Shown here: piece after piece, positions 1 to 13,500 of the stretch | Position numbering within the stretch: the stretch's first letter is position 1 | Layout of the letters: the number at the start of each line of letters is the position of its first letter | Assembly (NCBI RefSeq): GCF_003286085.1 | Contig: NW_020825288.1 | Coordinates: 13,888,001-13,952,000 of the forward strand | DNA from: Drosophila persimilis | Lineage: Eukaryota; Arthropoda; Insecta; Diptera; Drosophilidae | Reading direction: 5' to 3' | Length of the DNA: 64,000 nt | Notes under the pieces: generated by a model | Database searches by the model: none | What the model was told of the DNA's origin: nothing | The model's input: only the letters and a program-made list of their open reading frames with translations | Translations under genes and position numbers: made by a program

Positions 1-1900
1 TGTTGCACAGCCAATGCAGAAACATGAGGAAAACTCTTCTGCAATTTGCAGTGAAAATCGCATCGCACGCGCTGTATTTTCAAATAATGCGAAAACTTTT
101 CCGCCTATGTTTTCCCGCAGAAGAACACGGGGGGAGGATAGCATCAGCAGCAGCAGCAGCAGCAGCGGAAGATGAGTTGGGTGGTCGCGACTCCACCCGC
201 GGTAACCCCAAGCCAAAGCAAAGCAAAGCAAAACCCCCAACCCCAACCCCAACAGAACCTCCAACCGAACTGCACCGAGCCGAACCGAACGGAACGGAAC
301 CAAACCGTACTGAAATATCCAGGAGCTGGAACTCCAATATACTTTTGTTTCTTTGCCTCTATTGTCCTGCCTTCCGTCTCTTCTTCTCGCTCTCCCTCTC
401 TCTCGCTTTCAATCTCGCTCGCTCTATCCGCCATATACCTCTCTTTCCCCTTCGTGGCCGACTGCCTGTTGGCTGCGTGAAATGCAATTTCTCATATTTG
501 CATAACTGCAGACAGCAGATAGCTCAAAATAAAGTTGAAATTTTCGCTGCGGTGGCGGCAACAACAGCCAAGCAACAACAACAACTTTAATATTGCCTGG
601 CCGTGCTGCGTAATTGCCCCCCTATCCCACAGACACGCCCCCCCACAGCCAGAGCAGCCTCCTATCCGCGCTTTAGCCCCGATCAGCAGCGAGTACACTG
701 AGGAAAACAAGTGGCCTCCAAGCGAGACACCTAAATTTGATTCAATGAACGATTGCGTTTACAGTTTATGGATTATAATGCTGTTTGGTGGAAAGACAAC
801 AGAATGTACAGGATGGTTGTATTTCAATAGGTAGAACCGATTCATATCGGTCTACATATATAGAATAGCCTCTCTTTGTGTGTACCTATCACTAAGCTTT
901 AGTTTTCCTTCAATTATTCCTATGGTTTGCCATTGTACTATCAAAAAATGTGTGACAAAAGCTCGTTCTAAAAGTTCTAAAAAGGTAGTACACAAAAACT
1001 ATAAAAAATTTATTGCGCAAAGTTTGCTGTGGCCATTTTCACCAGAGAATAAATCATTAAACCAAAGATCCTTTGTTTTTTAAACTCTAACAAAAACTTA
1101 TTTAAGTTTGATTGAAGGAGTTTGAACATGTGTTCTTCTTCGGACTACAGATCTGTTGTTGAGTTCATAGCCAGAGGATCCTTGCCGCTGCCCGACTTTA
1201 TCTTTCTCGCAGTGTGGCCGTCACATCGGCTATAACAGCGAAAGCCTTTCCGCTTGGCGCGAGTACGTAGTTCGTGGGTTTCCGCCAACAGTGAGCTCGA
1301 TTTTACAAAACAATACGGCATCGGAATGCAACGCAGCGGAGTGGTGGCGGCAGTGGCAGCCAAATCAACGGAGTTACGCGCACAACAATCACACACACGC
1401 ACACAGACAGAGAGGGAGAGAGAGAGAGCGAAGCAAAAGCACAATGCAATACACATATACTCGTACATAAGACAAAGCATACTTTCGGGCGCAAATAACC
1501 AGCGCTCTGAACGGAAACCGAAATTGAGCGTCCTCCGCTGGCGTACGCAGCGCAGCAGAACCGTTGAAAGAGAGGGGGAAGCAGAGGCCGGAGAGAGGCA
1601 GGGAGTTCCCCTACTGCGGCTATTCTATTAGGATAAACACAAATCACAGCTGGAGCAGAGCGCTGGAGAGCGGGAGCAGGAGCAGAAGCAGCTGGCCCCA
1701 GCAGGGCAGCATCCAAGAATTTGACGCACAAACAAAGCAAACAAGTGGAACAGGGCACGGAGCGCGGTCCGGCGTGGGCGGCTACATGGCCATGGCCAAA
1801 AGCAAACATAATTGATATCGTAATCAATTCAAAAATCTCGAAAACTAAAAACAGCAAATGCTGTGAAAACAACGATGTGGACAAGGGACACAAGCTCGGG

Positions 1901-1936
1901 TCTTGGTCCTCGTCCTGGTCCTGGTCCTGGTCCTGG
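1901..1936. repeat. (TCCTGG)n hexamer array
   Basis: Tandem TCCTGG/TCCTCG units. The same hexamer forms a second array at 8486-8512. Confidence 0.9.
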
Positions 1937-2319
1937 CCGCAGGCATTCCATTCCGGCCATGTGCACACAACCAATCTCCTACCCCAAGCCTCCCCCTGTG
2001 GAAACCACTTTCCCCACGCTTTGACATATGTGTGTGTGGCAGTGCGTGCCACTCAATCAACTCTGAAAAAGTCTACAAATATTAGCCCCTAATACCATTG
2101 AGACCAGAATGAAGGACGAGGATGAGGACGAGAGCGAGTAAGAGTGGGACCCTGAGAGGGAGAACTGCACGCACGCCCCCATAAAAAGTGGAATTGTATA
2201 TAAAAATGAAGCAGCCACCGAGATGAGGAGGAAGGGAGCGAGAAGAAAGTGCCAGCTTCAAATAAAATTGTTGCGACAAAGGCATCGAAGGAGCAGCTGA
2301 AGGAGCAGTCCTGCTGCCA

Positions 2320-2343
2320 CAGCAGCAGCAGCAGCAGCAGCAG
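2320..2343. repeat. (CAG)8 microsatellite
   Basis: Eight perfect CAG units, opening artificial Leu/Cys/Ala frames on the opposite strand. Confidence 0.95.
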
Positions 2344-2841
2344 CGGGCACAACGATAACATTAAGAAGAAGTATCGAAAAAATGTGTAGTTCCACTCACA
2401 TACACACACACAAACACCGCACACATACAACGGTCTGAGGCGACACAAAAGCGAAATAACAACACAATCAAGGAAGGAGAGAGCGCTGCCGACGCGGGGG
2501 CGGAGTGGGGAGTGGGAGTGGCGGGGTTGCTCGGAGCGTGTCGTGGCATAGGCAGCAGCGCTGCATAAGTTGCCAGCGCCAGAGCCAGGCGCCGGGCGAA
2601 AGCGGCACGTAATAACATTTTTCTAAAGAAAAGCAGCGGCAGAGCAGCACCAGCAGCAGTGGCAGCAACAAGAACAGCAACAGCGACAGCGACAGCTAAA
2701 GCAAGGACAACAAAATACCGTTACAACGTCGCAAACGAAGATGTCAAGCGAAGGAGCCGCCGAAGCTGGGGCACGAAAAAAAGAAGCGAAAAATTCGCAG
2801 ATGAGAAAAAAAAAACCAGGAAAAAAAGGTTTTCTATAGAA

Positions 2842-3224
2842 ACCGCAGAAGGAAATACCCTTAGAGATGGGATATTTGGGAGGAATATGTGTTGTATAAT
2901 ACGTATAATACACTTATAATACTTGGAGAAAGTATTAAATAAATATTCCTAAATAAACAGAGATATTTAACACACAAAAAAATAAAGATACTCCGCATTT
3001 GGTGCATGCTCGATGATATGCTATATGATATCAATATTTTCTATCATAGAATAGATTTTAGAATATAACAGAATAGATGTAAGACTCCAAGACCATGACT
3101 ACGTTCATATTATTCCATCAAAGCAGCTTAGAAAACTTTCAAAATAAATTTAGTTCGAAATTACATTCGATCTCTGGCCTGGAAACTTCTTACCAAATTG
3201 TTGTACCCTCTGGGAGTGTATGAA
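2842..3224 (-). mobile_element. DINE-1 (INE-1-type Helitron) remnant
   Basis: Read on the minus strand, the right end (from 3224) has CCCAGAGGGTACAACAATTT then GGTAAGAAGTTTCC, close to the remembered DINE-1 start (TATACCCTTGCAGAGGGTAT then GATTTTGG, AGAAGTTTGC). The left end (2863-2842) has AAGGGTATTTCCTTCTGCGG, close to the family 3' end (AAGGGTATC...CTTCGGC). The copy is non-autonomous, with no coding capacity. The middle is strongly diverged. Confidence 0.6.
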
Positions 3225-5337
3225 AAGAAATGTGCGTGGCCTGGCGTGTCCTGGCTCTTGTGGAATGCTGTCAGGAGACAAGTTATTGTTTTTGATTTCA
3301 TTTTTCTTGCGTTTTTGCGCTTCCATCCCCCCCACTTTATGGTCTGGCTCCGGCAGCACATACGACCCGCACATATGTGTGATTCGGAGGGGTAACGGGG
3401 GGGCTTATTTCCATATAGGAGTGCCCGACTGTATGGTCTTGTGGCGGGCCTAACCCCCGAATTGGTTAGTTTGGCTAATCGAGGTATTCGGGGATAGGCC
3501 CGTCCGGATTTGCTCTCCTCTGCTCGGCTTCTTTTTTACGATAGACGAGAAGATTGCCGCTGGCTGTGTTATTATTATTATTATTACGATTATAAAAAGT
3601 TGCCCTAATCCGAGTGGGTAATTCATTTCTGAGAGCTAGACGAGATGGTCTTGGTAATGGAAACCTCCGGACCCCGAGAGCATGCAGGGAAACTACTATG
3701 TCGGAAACTTGGCCCCGAAGAGCCCTTATGGTAATTTGAATGGGTTTTTTTTTTGTTAGAGTTCATAAGAAGATGGATGAACTAAGTATAGGTTGTTCTT
3801 TTCAGGGGGAATTCATCATGAGAGGATGCCCAGCGTATGCTGATCAATAGAAAAGTTGCTGAAATATTCGAAAAGATGAGATGCAGTTAATATAATCCCC
3901 ATAATGAAAAATTCCTATTAATAAGTGAAAGCGAGGGTCAAAACTTGTTCACAAGAATTTTCAATAAAAAAAAAAAACAATTTCTTTGGAGTTTTCGTGG
4001 CACAATTGAATATCTAAGCCGCGAACAAAGTTCGGCAATTTGTAAACTCCGATCATTAGGGGAAGTTTTCTTATCAAGTCTTATCCACTCCATACCCGAA
4101 AGGAATCATCAAGTGGGTGAAAGTGAGGAGGGGGGTGTTGGTTGGGCCTGGTGGTGTGTGGTGGGTGGTGGGTGTCGGGGCGGAAAACAAATAAAATAAA
4201 ACTGAAAATGCAAACGATGTGAAAATGTGAATAAACCAGCAATGACAATCAATCATTCAGTTAGTTGCAGCAAACTTCCGCAATTTCGCTGAGCGTCAGA
4301 CACTGTACGTTATCCCTGTCCCGGTGCCTGCCCCCATTCGGGGCATCATTAGGCTTCCAGCAATCTCTAGCCGCAATTCTGGTCTGTTTCACTCTCAAAA
4401 ACTAACTTTTTCGGGGGCAGAACGAAACTAAACTTTCTAATAAAATAGCCCTCTACTATGCGCCCCAAGGTCCAAACCCAGGTCTGCTGCGGGTACAGCT
4501 CCTAGTTCTCGTTCTGGATACTGAGTCCTGAGTCCTGCTGCACATCATCTGGAGTGCAAGTGTGTGTGGGTCTGTGAAGAGTCGAAGGAGCCATCAGAAC
4601 CGCAACAACGGTGGCAGCAAAAGAAGAGAAGCAGCTGGAGCAGCTTCGTTGCCAGACGAGAGGCAGGCGGCAGCGGCAGTGGCAGCGGCAGGACCCACAC
4701 AATGCATTTTCCAAAGTTGCGAGAGAAAGCTTTTTGTTGAATGCTCTTCCGGCACTCTCGCTCTCTTTCGTTCTCTTTCTCTCTTGGTTAGTTGTTCGTT
4801 TCCACTTGTTTCAATGCTCTTTCTCTGTTGCTGCCACGATGCCTCTGCTCTGCCTCTCCTCTGTATGTGTGTGTGTGCATATATATGTGTCTGTACACGG
4901 CCGCAACATCCGTTACAATTTTTTACGACTGCGGCTCTGATGCTGACGCTGGCGCTGACGTTGATGTTGATGCCGCAGCCCGCCGTCTAACAGTCTGCTG
5001 GGTGTGTGCTTTCGCTGTGTGAGTGTGTGTGTGTGTGGCTGGCTGTCTGTGGGGGCATGCCGCATTTAAGGATTGAGGAAATTTTTGTGGGTTCCTTCAG
5101 TAATGATATGGAATGTGTTGGAATTTCAAGAAGTTACTTCAGATTTCTTTATTTATTTAAATGAGCAGCCACCGAGAATGCCTGGCATTGTCTGGCTGCG
5201 TCCCTGACCCTGTCTCCGTCTGTCTGCGCATCTACGGGGGCAGCCAAAGTCAGTCTCCGGCTGTAAGTCAGTGGCGGAGTCGGAGTGTGTCGGTGGGGAT
5301 GTCTGTGGTGGCGCTGGGCAGCCAACCAGCAGCTTCA

Positions 5338-5418
5338 ATTGACTGACTGAGACTTACTGACTGAGTGACTGACTGACTGACTGCCTGAATGACTGACTGA
5401 CAAACTGACTGACTGCCT
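5338..5418. repeat. (GACT)n imperfect tetranucleotide array
   Basis: About 80 bp of GACT/GACTTACT/GAGT units with several interruptions. Confidence 0.92.
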
Positions 5419-5479
5419 TACTGAGAAGAGCATACAACTAAATGAGCGTTGTTATCGGTTTCTGGCGCTCCCTCAGCGA

Positions 5480-5506
5480 CTGTCTGTCTGTCTGTCTGTC
5501 TCTGTG
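5480..5506. repeat. (CTGT)n tetranucleotide array
   Basis: About five CTGT units, 60 bp past the GACT array. Confidence 0.9.
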
Positions 5507-6616
5507 CCTGCCCCAGTCTTTGCCACGGCCCTAACTTTGTAAATACACAGAGCAAAATTAGGGGGCCTCATTGAGTAGGCAATTGTGAAGGTTTAACAGT
5601 GAGTAAATAGGCTTAGCAGGACTTTCAAAGAATTCCATGAATGAACGAAGAACAGAGTGAGAGAAAAGCGTTAAGGTTTTCAGATTTTGGGATCTTCTCA
5701 AATAAGAAAATGACTTTCAATTACAGAAATCTATAGTACAATTAGGTAGAGTGTGTCTTTTGTCTACTCAAGGTGTCGAATCAATTGAATCGTCCTCGTT
5801 TATTTGTAGGAATATTTAATCTTACGGTTCTGCCTTTTCTCCAAGTGTATGGCTGTGTGACTGTGCGTATAATTGTAAGGGCAACCAGCAGCAGAATCAG
5901 CATCAGGCGCAGGAGCTGGGGGCATCAGCCAAAGAGCAAAGAGCATCCAAGAGCGCTGAGACAGCAGCCTCATCCTCAGCCACAGAGAACAATCCTCAGG
6001 AGCAGCCTCCTTCATGGCACGCAATCTAGAGGCAACCAGCAACCAGCAACGTCATTGAAATTTATGCACGTTGTACTTTCGTGTAGTGATATTTGTATTG
6101 GGAATTAAAACTATGCCCTCGGGATTATATCCTAATTTTTGGCGCTGTTCTGCTTTGGCTTCGGTTTGTTCGGTTGCTTCAGCTCCAGGTCCTTCGCCAG
6201 GTTCCTCTCCATCTCTTGCTGTCCTTGCTGATGTCTTACTCTGGACTCTGGGTCTGCCTCCGGCTCTCGCTCTGGGTCTGAATCCCAGCCCTGGGCCTTG
6301 CGCTGTCTGTCTTCTCGTTGCCATTTTTACTTTTCATTGCTTTTGTTTTTCGTGTAATTAAAATAAAGGCGTGGAGTAATTGCTGAGGTCAGTGAGCAGT
6401 GGACAGCAGCAGAAGTCGGGCTAGGGCGGTTTCGAGCACTTCTTACACTTGACGCGCCCCCGCAGTCCACACCCCGCAGTCCACACCCTGGAGTCCCCGG
6501 CCAGCAGCCAGCACCCCGTAATCTATACGTATACGTAATGTTAACTAAGCTCGCAGACCAGCGCCGAAATTAACACTTTTTTTGCTAGTTCTGCTTGTGA
6601 TGCCTTTTTTTGGCTT

Positions 6617-6935
6617 TATCTACCCCGTACACGTAAATTATGAGGGTATATTGTGTGCATGAAAGGCTGAAGGAAGTGCTTTGGACACCATAAACTCGGG
6701 ATTAGCAGACGAGCCTTATCTGTCTCTTCCTCTGCCTGTTTGAACGAATAGATCTCCAGATATAACGACACTAAAGAGCTAATAGAACTTAATGTGCAGA
6801 CATCTTGAATGCCTTTCCACGCTCTCTTCCTACGGACTAATAGCAGTGTCCTTCAGTGTCATATATTCCCACCTGTGGAGTGCCTGTCAGAGTGATTTCT
6901 ACCTCTTCTGCCTGTACCTTCGTAGAGGGGTATCC
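6617..6935 (+). mobile_element. DINE-1 (INE-1-type Helitron) remnant
   Basis: It begins with a degenerate TATCTACCCC...GAGGGTATATTG block. The typical core follows: GAAGGAAGTGCTTTGGACAC then CATAAA, a CTGTCTCTTCCTCTGCCTG stretch, TTTGAACGA, AGATCTCCAGATATAA and a segment resembling TGGCATGTAGACTCTTG. A GAGGGGTATCC block near 6926 may be its 3' end. The order and spacing of blocks match the remembered family consensus. No terminal inverted repeats or target duplication are seen, as expected for Helitrons. Confidence 0.6.
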
Positions 6936-8485
6936 TCTAGTCCAGATTTTCATTACAGCTTATGGTGTATTTTTTTCGGTGTGTTTTTTCCGTGGGCTGA
7001 TTGTGGGTTTTGGGGTATTCCTTGGAGCCTGATGCCGGAGAGCCCGAGCTGTGAATTACCGAACAGCAGATAAAATTCTCAGTTTAACACTTTGTTAAAA
7101 TGCTACCCATACGGATACGGATACGTACGAGTGTACGGCTAAGGCTACGGGCTACGGGCCACGCTGATGCTGATGCTGATGCTGACGCTTACGTTCGTTT
7201 ACGTTTACGTACGCCATGTGGCGCGTCCGCCCATAAAGTGTGCCAACATTTTGCTGCTTCGTTGCCCCAAACCTGCCCACAAGAGCCGGCCCCAATGCCC
7301 CTCTACTCAACCCACTTAACTGGACTTTGGTCACGTTGCTGCTCTGCTGCCTCTGTTGGATGCTGGTTGCTCCTGCTGTTGTTTTTGGTGTTGTGCCTGC
7401 GGTAAATTTCATTTTCCAGGGCATCATTAGACTGGGACCCAGAGACCTAGATTTTCCATGCTAATTGGATTCGCAATAAAAGCAGCCCGAGATCGAGAGA
7501 CCAATACGAAGAATTTCTGGCACATTTCTTACTCGGAAGGCCAAGCCCAAGCCCGGTCCCTCCTTCCTCCTTCCTCTTTTCAACGGGGAATCCCCTGAAT
7601 ATGGCTGGGGCGAATGAACAGAAAGAAAGGAATTTGAAGAAATTTAATTCCCCAACTGCTTTAGTTGGGAGAGTAGCAACATGGATGTTTCAGCAGCCAC
7701 ATATTTGCAAATGAATTATGAGCGCAAAAGAATTTGGAATCAAATAAATTATTAAGAATAAATTTGATGAATGGCGTTGAAGTACAATACATATATGAGA
7801 AGGATTCTCTGAAGAAAAGGTTGTAAAAAGGTCTCGGCCTCGGGTTAACCTTTATCAAGAGATTCTCAATCAACTTTCAATGAACTGGGAAAAAGTTTCC
7901 TCCTCGAACTCCACTTGAGGAAACTGGAAACTCCACTTGAGAAAACCAGAGAGAGGGAGAGGGACTGAATGAAAAGGGAGAGCGAGAAAGGGAAAGACTC
8001 TTTAAACTCCAACCAAGTCTCGGCTCCTCCTGGCTTCTGATGTGGCTCTAATCAGCGCTTAATTATGCATGCTTGCCAGGCCAAAAGTCACCCATTAATC
8101 AACATCATTTATTGCCATGCAAGCTGCTCGAATTCAAACTGAAATTGAAATTCAAGCTTGCAGCCAAAAATTCCTGCCACATCAGTAGAAAGCAGGCACC
8201 AGGCACCAGGCAGCAGGCACCAGGAAAGCAGGGACATCCCCCGAAAACCGTGGCCCCAAATGGCCAAGGCACCACCGACCAGGCACCAAACGCCGAGCAG
8301 GCAACGAGCATCGGGACATCGGAGCACCGAACAGGCAAGGACAACAGCTACCAACTGCCAACTAAGCCAAATTGTACGCTCAAGTGCCATAAAGCAATCA
8401 AAGTTGATATCAAAGTACCACACTGCTAACTTATGCTCTCATGTATTCAATTAGGACAGCTTTTCGAATGGCCCTGTCCCTGTTG

Positions 8486-8512
8486 CTGGTCCTGGTCCTG
8501 GTCCTGGTCCTG
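8486..8512. repeat. (TCCTGG)n hexamer array
   Basis: Tandem GGTCCT units, the same hexamer as at 1901-1936. Confidence 0.9.
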
Positions 8513-10564
8513 CTCTTAGTCCCTGTTCTGGTCTGGTCCTCCTCCTTCTCATTCATTTAAAAGAATTAAGCACTTTTCTGCAGCGCAGAGCTGAGGAGAT
8601 GAAGAAATTACTGCAGCTCCTGGCATTGAAACCAGTCTGGGGCTAGAAGCTCCTTCAGGAACTTTCAACAACTTCCTATGCCCAAAGTTTCCACAAATTA
8701 GTTATGCAAATTATGTGAGTCGCCTTCACCTCAACGGGAGAGCAGGGCATCAGAGTAGAGCAGGGCTCCCAGCAACAGCATCGCTTCAGCTCCCTCTCCC
8801 ATCGTTCCCCGCATTGAAATCCGCATTTAAAACAATGGCAGACGACCCTGGCCCCAAAACGGGAACCCAGGACCCCGGACCCAGGACCCAGGACTCAGAC
8901 CCAAACCCATAGCCATAGCCGGGCCCCGATTAGGACGCATAACAAAGTAGAATTTGTGTAAGTTCGTATTTAACATGCTTTATGCATTCCTCAATTATAA
9001 ATAGATTAAAGTCCAGAATAGACTAAAGTTAAATGTTAACTTTCCGGCCAAGGCGGACACCATTCACAAAGCAATTAACGCAATCGTCTCCACGCACCCC
9101 TATCCCTCGATTTGGATGGGATAAAGGATAAAGGGAAAAGGGAATACTGAGGCAGGAACCCAATTTAACTGACTGCCAACTTTCCACAATCACTGCCCAT
9201 CATCAATTTCAGATTTTGTTGTATGTTTTATGAAGCAGTCAAGGCCCAGGACAACCTCCCGTCAACCAGACAGACGGGACAGAGACAGGCAGACATTCAG
9301 AGCGAGAGACAGACGGACTGACAGTCAGACGGACGGAAGGACAGACAGTCACCAAGAGAGGCAGATAGAGTGTGGCGGAGCGGAGGCGAAAAAGTGAAAA
9401 CAATGCCTGGCCACAAATGGTTGGGCAATGACTGCCCAGGGAAGCGACCGCCCGCCGGGATATAGAGAGAGAGAGTGTATGTGTGGGTTTCTTGCCGAGT
9501 GTTTACTTAACCGTAAGCCTGACCCCACCCACAAGCCCCAACCCCACTGAACTTGAGCCACATCGCAGAACAAAGGAAACCAGTATAAACCAGCAACAGA
9601 AGCAGAGAGCGGAGGGGGGGAGGAGCGTAGGAGCGTAGGAGCAGGTCAGGAAAAAAAGGGTATCTTAAAGGATTGCTCAAGTTTTTCTGTCCAAAACCAA
9701 TATGTAAATGTGCGTGTTGTGATTAAGCACAAAAGCAAAGTAAGCCAGATACAAAGGACAGACAGAGAGACAGAAAGACAGGCGCAGAGGATGGTGGAGT
9801 TTTCTTGGCCGAAAACCCAAAGCCAAAATCTCTAACCAAACCAAACCAAACCGCACCAAACCACACATAATGTGAGGCAAAAACGCAGCCTTGGCTAACT
9901 TTACACACCTCAAGTGTTTGTTTAGGTTGCTTTGCTTTGCTTTCGGTGCGGTTCGGTTCGGTTCGGTTAGGATGGTTGTTCAAGTGGAATGGTGGGAGCG
10001 ATTGGATTGGTGCATGAACAGCAATGGTAAGGAGTAGGAGTGCGGCTGCCTGCCTTGGCCATTTGACGCCTTTGTTGTTTTTGGCCAGCGGCAAATATAA
10101 ATCTTGCCAGCAATGAAGGCAGCGATCAGGTCTCGCCCAAGACAATGGCATGCCCGGGAACGGGAACCTATTAGCGTAGGGCATTCCTCCTACAGCTCCA
10201 TCTCCCAATCCTTCTGCAGCGTGTGAAGTTTTAAGGAGCACGTCCATAAATTGCAACCGCCAGGTGAGCGGTGAGCGGTGAGCAGGGAGCAGTGGGAAAT
10301 GGTGTTACCGCTGGGATAATGGGTCACTCCTTGATGTATCACACAAACAGACACAAATGATATTTATGCCGCCTCCAAGGAGAAAGAGTAGGATGGAGGA
10401 GTAGGAGTAGGAGCGGAGCCCGTACCCTTACCCATGCCCGTGAGGCTTCTTATGGACAGCAGCCGCGTTCTGCTTGGGTGTAATAAAAACTAAAATCCGC
10501 ACAACAATATGTGCGAGGATAATGCCATTTCCGTTTTATGGGAAATCCTGTTAGTCCTCTGCCA

Positions 10565-10587
10565 GTGTGTGTGTGTGTGTGTGTGTG
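10565..10587. repeat. (GT)n microsatellite
   Basis: An uninterrupted GT run followed by GGCGGT units. Confidence 0.93.
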
Positions 10588-13500
10588 CGGTGGCGGTGGC
10601 GGTGCTCTCGCATGTGCGGCTTCCTCAAGGAGCCCGAAATCTGAGTGAACGAGTTACGGCTACACGGCGCCAAAAAAAGAATAAACCCGAGAAGAAGAAT
10701 TGCGGTCGCCTCCTGGTGATGGGATGCGATAGGATGGAATGGCTCGGAATGGCATGGCACGGAATGGAATGGAGTGTCATGCGTGCGGTGCTGCGAATGT
10801 TTGGGATCAGGGCTCAAATTTTATGGATTGTCCGGGCACATAACACTATATGTACACACACTCGGCATCCGCAGTTGGGTAATAATGAAGTCGGAACTAA
10901 GAAATAAATTTGCCAAACTTAATCTTGGATGGACACGAGTGTGAAAGAAGCAGAAGGAATACATTATTTGAATGATGTATAATTATTACCGTATAAACAA
11001 TACAAAAGATTTCTTTGGGAATTCAATTACCAAAAGTCAGAGTGGATTGAAAATCTTGGATTAGAAAGCATCATTGCCACAGGACTCAAGCTCTAAGGTA
11101 AATAGATATCCCAGAAGCCCAGGGGATTAGGACAAACCCTTCTAGCCCACTCATAACACTCCCTTGCACGATTTACAATCGGCTAATCTCTCTTGCATAT
11201 TTGCATATCTGGCCCGGCTTCATCTTGGATTATGATAGTTATTCATTAGCAGCATTCCCGGCCTCGGGGACTCTGTGGACGACCATCTAGAAGCTAGCTG
11301 CGGTTAGCCACAAAGCCCTCACTCTTTCTGCATCTCTCTTTCTCGCTATTTAGCGCTCCCCTTTTCTATTTGTGTCTCCAGTCATAACTGGGGAAATCCC
11401 TTTTTTGCTCAGTGTGTGCTCAGTGTGAAGCGGCAGGAAAAACAAACGTCCGACGGACTGTGTGCCTCTCTCTCGCTGTATGTGTGTGTATGTTAGGAAA
11501 AGTAAAAAAAGCGCAACCAGAGAAGAGACGGATGGACAGCAGTAGAGAAGGGATAGAGCAGGATACAGAGGGAAGAGTGAAGGCAGCAGCAGCGGAAAGC
11601 AGAAGAGTAAGAAAAACCATAACTAAATCCATTGCCATAGGAAAATCCAAAGCAAAGTCTGCGATGCAAATAGTAGAGATTATGGGACTGCAGATGTATG
11701 AAGCACGAGATGGAGATGGAGCTGGATCCCGAGATGGTGGCAGTAGTGGGCACGAGGAGCTGAAGCTGAAGCTGGAGCTGAGGCCGGGCGTCAGACCCAA
11801 GGCGCGGCCTCGTTGATGGCAACACGAGAAGGGGCACTGGAAGGTGTTATGTGTACGTGAGTGTGTGCCTCTGACTGTGTGCCTGTGTATGTGTGTGTGT
11901 GTGTGTGGCACAATAAATCTTGCAAGGGTGCCGAATGGCCAGGCACGGATATGGGCATGGATTTGAGCCGGGACGTTACCCGCTCAACCCTCAGTGAAAA
12001 CCAAAACCAAATAAAACTGACATTATGCGAAAAGCGAAAGCCATAACTAAAAGTTGGATAACGTGGCCATGATGGTACCAAAGAGGAAGAGGTGGAGCAG
12101 GAGGGGGAGGTGGAGGTGGAGGTGGAGCAAGAGTAGGAACAGAAAGAGCGCCGGGAGCTGGAGCAGCCGTAAAGTTGCTACTAAAGCGGAGAGCAAATCG
12201 CGCCGGACGGGGGACAGACTGCAAAAACAAATCGGAACTGGTACAATGCTGAGTGATCGACGGGTAGGTACCACGGAAATGAAAAACAAAACGAATCAGA
12301 AATCAAAGAAGAGGAGATCGGAATAAAACCACGCAAAGAAAAGAAAGGTAGGATTTTGATAGCGGAAGGGAGATTAACCTGAACGAACTCCCTACATTCC
12401 CAATGAACTCGAAAGAATCTCAAAATAGTCAAGGAGAATAAAATACAGCAATGATAATTACTATAATAGCACTAGGGGCAAGGCCCTGCCCAGTCGCTTC
12501 GCTGCTGAGCCAACCCCCAGCTCACTCGCTAAAGACTATGATAATAGCCTGTAATAAATATTGATATATATTTAATGCCTTTTTCAAATCTTTTGCCAAG
12601 ACCGCCACAGGGGATTCTACAACGCTTTTATCAATAGTACGAGTATATACCATTACAAATGAATACGCTAGACCTCATTAGTTTTGAGAACAGTACAGTG
12701 AAATACTACAGTTTTGTAGTAGAGGAACTCAAGATACCCTCTAGGTGAAGTTTGTTTTGTTAATGATCATGAATGCACATATGTAAAAAAAAGAAGAATT
12801 TAATGACGAGTCTGATCTATCGAATACGATCTACAGATCGAAGAAGTTGCATATAGCTAGCATAGTTACTTAAAATAATTGATTGAAGTTAACCTGAAAA
12901 TCCAAACCCGATAGAAGATAATCAATAGCTAAACAAAGCCATATTCCCAATCTCAACAGGAATCTCTTCTATTACGCTTCCCAAAGCTTTGGCCCCGCGA
13001 ATTAAGACCATCTCTGAATGCACCACAAAAGGATTTCCCAGCTCGAGCACGAACTGAATATTCCCCGAGTTCACCCTTTCCTCTGGAGGGTGAAGGTGCT
13101 GCTTGGCGGCTGGGTGGGGGCTGGGTGGATAGAGATATCGGGTATGAAAAACAGAAACAGGAAAATAGAAATGATAGCAAAGTTGTGAAGCGAACGGGAG
13201 TGAGGAACAGCGGTACAGGGGAACGGGGGAACAGAGGAATGGGAAAGCAAAGAGGGGGCACCTGAAACGGAAATCGACTTTGGTAAGGAGTTTTTCTCGT
13301 ACCTGGCGAATCTGAATGTTGAAGCTGCAGCAAAGTTATGCAAATGTGAAGTTGTTCTCTTTGGCCACCGTTTCGTGGAGCTCCTGCTCCTGCTCCTGCT
13401 CCTTCTGCTGTTGCTGTTGCTGTTCCCCTTCTAGGAACTGTTTGCCCGTTCTAGGAGCGAGACCTTCTGTCAATCGAAGGCGATGTCGCGAGTGCTAATG

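Larger units (their letters stand above)
1..2841. other. Non-coding DNA rich in simple repeats
   Basis: No gene is supported. Contents include CAG runs near 145-170 and 2320-2343, an ACCGA/GGAAC pentamer-like stretch (about 270-305), CT-rich tracts (365-430) and CA tracts (about 1385-1410 and 2398-2430). Open frames here are repeat-driven (poly-Ser/Cys/Leu/Gln) and open on both strands. Confidence 0.7.
3225..6616. other. Non-coding DNA
   Basis: No exon is supported. It holds an ATT run (3571-3587), a GT/GGGT-rich purine-keto tract (about 4115-4180), TG tracts near 4865-4895 and 5020-5040, and the tetranucleotide arrays listed separately. The remainder shows no recognisable structure. Confidence 0.65.

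Noticed and set aside
9723-10256. 177-codon minus-strand ORF
   Set aside because: Contains pentamer-repeat translation (repeated NRTEP) from the GGTTC array; no conserved motif.
12715-12745. Possible reversed DINE-1 end (GATACCCTCTAGG)
   Set aside because: No matching opposite end within 400 bp; the match is limited to the common GGGTATC core.
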